From NCBI GenBank assembly GCA_024867545.1, contig JANFNE010000011.1, forward strand, positions 1,178,001 to 1,242,000: a DNA stretch of 64,000 nucleotides, read 5' to 3'. Each line of letters starts with the position of its first letter. Position 1 is the first letter of the stretch. Below are positions 60,957-64,000 of the stretch, one piece after another. This DNA is from Phytopythium helicoides (Eukaryota > Oomycota > Peronosporomycetes > Pythiales > Pythiaceae). The position numbers and the translations under genes are program-made. A model generated the notes under the pieces. It was not told the DNA's origin. It saw nothing but the letters and a program-made list of their open reading frames with translations, and made no database searches.

Positions 60957-62031
60957 TCACCCAACTACTCGTGGACCTCCAATCGGTCTTCCACTTGTCT
61001 CGACGGTCACGGTTGCCGTGCCAAGTCTTCCCCGAGCAGAACTCACCACTGTAACGCTGTCGATCCGACGCTTGGTGAACTCGAGAGCAAGCGTGCGTTG
61101 TTCTCGTTCTGCCATCGTCAATCCTGGAGAGACTGACACACCAAACGCTCTCCTACCAGCGAGAGCCAGCGCATTCAACCGCTCCGATCCAGGAACAGGA
61201 TCCATATAAACCTTCATCACAACCGACTTTTCATCACGCAAAGGGATGGAAGTATGCTCCTCCTTGTCACTCGACCTGTCTGCGATGGATTGTTGAAGAA
61301 CTCCTAGAATCGTGTCAATAGACTCGGGGAAACAGAATCCAGTGACCTCAGACCTGTAGACATACACATTTGCACACAGCAGGATTTGGTCAACCCTAGA
61401 CTGTCGCGCTTTATGACTGAACAGCCAAACAAACGGTTCACAACAATGTACCTGAACATCGGCATGGGTCTCGTGCTTACGGCAGTGGTATCGACAATGT
61501 TTGCTCCTTCTGTGGTCGCTGAGTCGCTTGTCGGAGCAGAAGAGCCATGACTAACTCGTCCAGAAGACGCGACGCTCAACGTCCGTATCGTCCCGTGCTC
61601 AAACGGGTGCAGAGCGAATAGCTCTGGGACGTCTTGGTTGGATAGTGCTGTGCATTGCTCTCACAAAAGTTAGAATCGCAGTGTTGTTGCCTCCGATCAG
61701 CGGACGCCGTCACCTACGTTTGCGGTTGATCAAAAATTCGTAGAGTCCGTGTACTGCCTCGTGGCCTTGGAAAAGAAGCAGCGAGTCTGGTCCATGCACT
61801 GCTGGAGCTGCTGAAGGAACTCCCGGTCCTCTTGACTGTTGTCCGGTCTTCAACGCCCCGAGCTCTTCTTCAAGTAGATGGAACTCTCCAGCGTCGCGCT
61901 TTGTGTTTTGGACGCTGCTGTATGGAGTTGAGTACTCGATGTTGAGTCGAAGCAGTGCTTTTCGGACTCTTGACGTTGACTGGGTGACGGCAGCGCAGAC
62001 AGTGTACGCAGACAAGTAAGCGAGGAATATG
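60957..62031 (-). CDS. DONSON-like fragment, copy 2
   Basis: Same three exons as at 54519-55593, with essentially identical sequence; no new frame-breaking change noticed. Shares the truncated N-terminus. Confidence 0.6.
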
Positions 62032-62824
62032 CTGACATCGTGTAGTTTCCGAGTTGGAGGAGAACGCCGAGTTGAACCTCTTATCAATTCAAAGACTTTA
62101 AAGACACCCCGAGTTCATAACCATACCAGCTACGCCAGATCCTGTTCGACCACGCTGGTCAACACGTTTCATGAGGTTTCGCCGTTCAGAACATACCTTT
62201 TGCAACAACATTTATTCCTGCATGGAAAGGATCGGCGACGCGGCTCCGAGATTTAGAAGCAGCAGAGTTGAATAGAGTAGGGTAACTTTAGAGTCGAGCA
62301 GAGCGGCTGATTCGTGGTTATTCCGCGTCTGGCTGCCGATTCTAATTCAAAGACTTTCTCTGTCGGCTGAAGTTCTGGCAGTATAACGCGAGCGAGTGCA
62401 ATGGTCGGTGGCGTGCAGCACTCATAGGTGATTGGGAGCCGCGAAAGTGCTGATATCCCCATATCTGGTGACTGCACTAGTCAGCATGGACGAGCGAGGC
62501 AGGACGAGTTGTGACGACGCATCGTTCGGGTTGATGGCTGCGGTTGCATCTAGCACCCTAGCACAAGTCTCACGAGTAGGCTGGCGTGGTCATGTCGGCA
62601 GAGGCAACACTTGGAGGGGCTCGTCTTTCCGAGAACACAGCCTTGGATCGTTCATTGCAGTTGAAGTTGCTTGCCATGTTTGTAGGATATACACAATAAT
62701 AACAGGTAGACCTTCAACTGTCTCCGCAGACACCAGATCGCTCTAATCACTCACTCACTAAACCTGAAAGAAGCTGCAGTTGGAGGGGAAGCCATTCCGC
62801 AGGAAAGCGAGCGTGGACGTCGGG

Positions 62825-64000
62825 ATGGACGGCGTTAGCATGGACAACGTCAGTATGGACGAGGGAGGGGGCGAGAAACCTCCGTCCACCGATGAGCTGC
62901 TGTCGCAGGCTGCGGTGGAGGCCATCCGAGCGGCGGTGCCAGGCGTCACGATCGACCGCCACGGTGTCGCTCTCGAGGACGATCTGAAGACCCTGCTTCC
63001 GGAGAGTCACAAGCGGACGATTCGCAGGGAGATTTGTACCGCGTATTTCGGGAAGGTGCTGTCAGAACCAGCTATCGCTGCAGCTGTGACGGCCGTCAGC
63101 GCCAAGTGGGAGGAGCTTCAAAAGACCAAGGCAGACCTCAAACAGGAGCTCAAGCTCAAACCAGTACTCGGAGACAAGGAACGAGCTTTCCAACTGGAAT
63201 ACGTTGGAGATGCCGACGCCGAGTTCCGAAGCTACCTCGCGCGATGCTGCACGGGGTATCGCACAAACTCCACCCAGTACACAGCTCCATGCACTGCGAT
63301 CACGCAGAGCTCTGGGTTTGGGAAGAGCCGCATCCTGAAACAACTCGCCACGTACACATCCAAGGGCAATGTCATTCGCGATGGAACCACCGAGTACTCG
63401 ATGACGGTGCTCTACGTCAACGCGCGTAATATCAAGGGGTCGACGGGATACCCGCGCGCCACACCGGCCTTGAGCAATTGGTTATTAAATCAAACCGATT
63501 GCAACGCTCTCGCAATTGCTACCAAGTTGCTGAAGGCATTCAAGTACGCGAGGGATAATCACGATGCAGGCACGGAATGGATGGAGCTCTTTGAGAATCA
63601 CGAAGTGGAGAGGTACTTCATCGATAACAGCGTCAAGGTGAAGGAAGAGTTGGAAGCCGTCCATGTCAACCTGACATTGGAGTTTTCCCGAGACGAAATC
63701 GGCAGCTCGGGTAGATCAATGAAAAAATCGGGTAGACCAGGTGAGGGATCGAACAAATCTCAGGAGGGATCTAGTGGGCCAGAAGAAAAGAGGACATGCA
63801 CAGCATCGAAGGTGCCTGTGTTGGTGGTGGCCGTCGATGAAGCGCGGGCATTACTGGAGATCAAGGATATTCAGGGTGTGAATGCGCTCCGCATGCTGCA
63901 ACGAGCATTATCGAAAGTTTTCAAGGCAACCAGTGTGAAGGAGGCTAATGGACTAGTCTTCGCTGTTCTTGTGGATACCCTCTCCAGAGTCCACGACTTT
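62825..64000 (+). CDS. P-loop NTPase/nuclease gene, copy 2, 5' part only
   Basis: The counterpart of 56387 starts at 62825 and runs off the window; only the N-terminal 392 codons are visible. The Walker A and B region is intact. One amino-acid change seen is Phe to Leu near 63487 (TTC to TTA). The frame is otherwise open to the edge. Confidence 0.75.
   Translation, partial: MDGVSMDNVSMDEGGGEKPPSTDELLSQAAVEAIRAAVPGVTIDRHGVALEDDLKTLLPESHKRTIRREICTAYFGKVLSEPAIAAAVTAVSAKWEELQKTKADLKQELKLKPVLGDKERAFQLEYVGDADAEFRSYLARCCTGYRTNSTQYTAPCTAITQSSGFGKSRILKQLATYTSKGNVIRDGTTEYSMTVLYVNARNIKGSTGYPRATPALSNWLLNQTDCNALAIATKLLKAFKYARDNHDAGTEWMELFENHEVERYFIDNSVKVKEELEAVHVNLTLEFSRDEIGSSGRSMKKSGRPGEGSNKSQEGSSGPEEKRTCTASKVPVLVVAVDEARALLEIKDIQGVNALRMLQRALSKVFKATSVKEANGLVFAVLVDTLSRVHDF

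Larger units (their letters stand above)
59557..64000. repeat. Tandem duplication unit, copy 2 (truncated by window end)
   Basis: Repeats 53118 onward at an offset of 6,439 then 6,438 bp. Differences are single-base and two repeat-length changes. Only 4.4 kb is visible; whether a third copy follows cannot be seen. Confidence 0.95.

Overview
This is nuclear DNA of a eukaryote, most likely an oomycete (Pythium/Phytophthora group). The reasons are genes on both strands a few hundred bases apart, many short GT-AG introns of about 40-90 bp, GC-biased third codon positions, animal/plant-type housekeeping genes, and effector-related sequence of the Crinkler (CRN/CR) type. The assignment rests on these features and was not checked by a database search. 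Exon joins were worked out by eye from splice signals, reading frame and family similarity, and coding lengths were checked for divisibility by three for the genes with stated exon lists.

Left part (1-20,600): a Gemin5-like SMN-complex protein running off the left edge; a divergent pair of acetate-transporter (GPR1/FUN34/YaaH) paralogues sharing a 306-bp perfectly identical tract; molybdopterin synthase large subunit (MoaE); an HTATSF1/CUS2-like splicing factor with N-terminal GYF-type domains; a coiled-coil protein with a CHORD-like zinc module; an unassigned 512-aa protein; and a four-PH-domain protein with an N-terminal motif repeated three times.

Middle (20,600-52,000): a multi-spanning membrane protein; remnants of an unidentified gene and a CRN-N-like mini-ORF; a flavin fumarate reductase; a plasma-membrane-type Ca2+-ATPase with a C-terminal calmodulin-binding-like segment; a 154-bp (TG)77 microsatellite; glutaryl-CoA dehydrogenase; AP-1 gamma-adaptin; farnesyltransferase/GGTase-I alpha; a small membrane protein; mitochondrial GrpE; a ubiquitin-specific protease; augmin subunit 7; a B''-type PP2A regulatory subunit; and two low-complexity proteins (one acidic and tail-anchored, one Ser-rich with an N-terminal Cys cluster). 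These are mostly unrelated housekeeping genes and show no operon logic.

Right part (53,118-64,000): a 6,439-bp segment followed directly by a near-identical second copy (about 99.7% identical over the visible 4.4 kb) that runs off the window. Each unit carries two divergently transcribed genes. One encodes a large P-loop NTPase fused to a PD-(D/E)XK-like nuclease domain, resembling the NTPase-nuclease class of Crinkler/RHS-type (CR) effectors. The other is a C-terminal DONSON-like (replication factor) fragment. This recent tandem amplification of a putative effector/selfish nuclease gene with a truncated replication-factor gene is the most unusual feature of the window.
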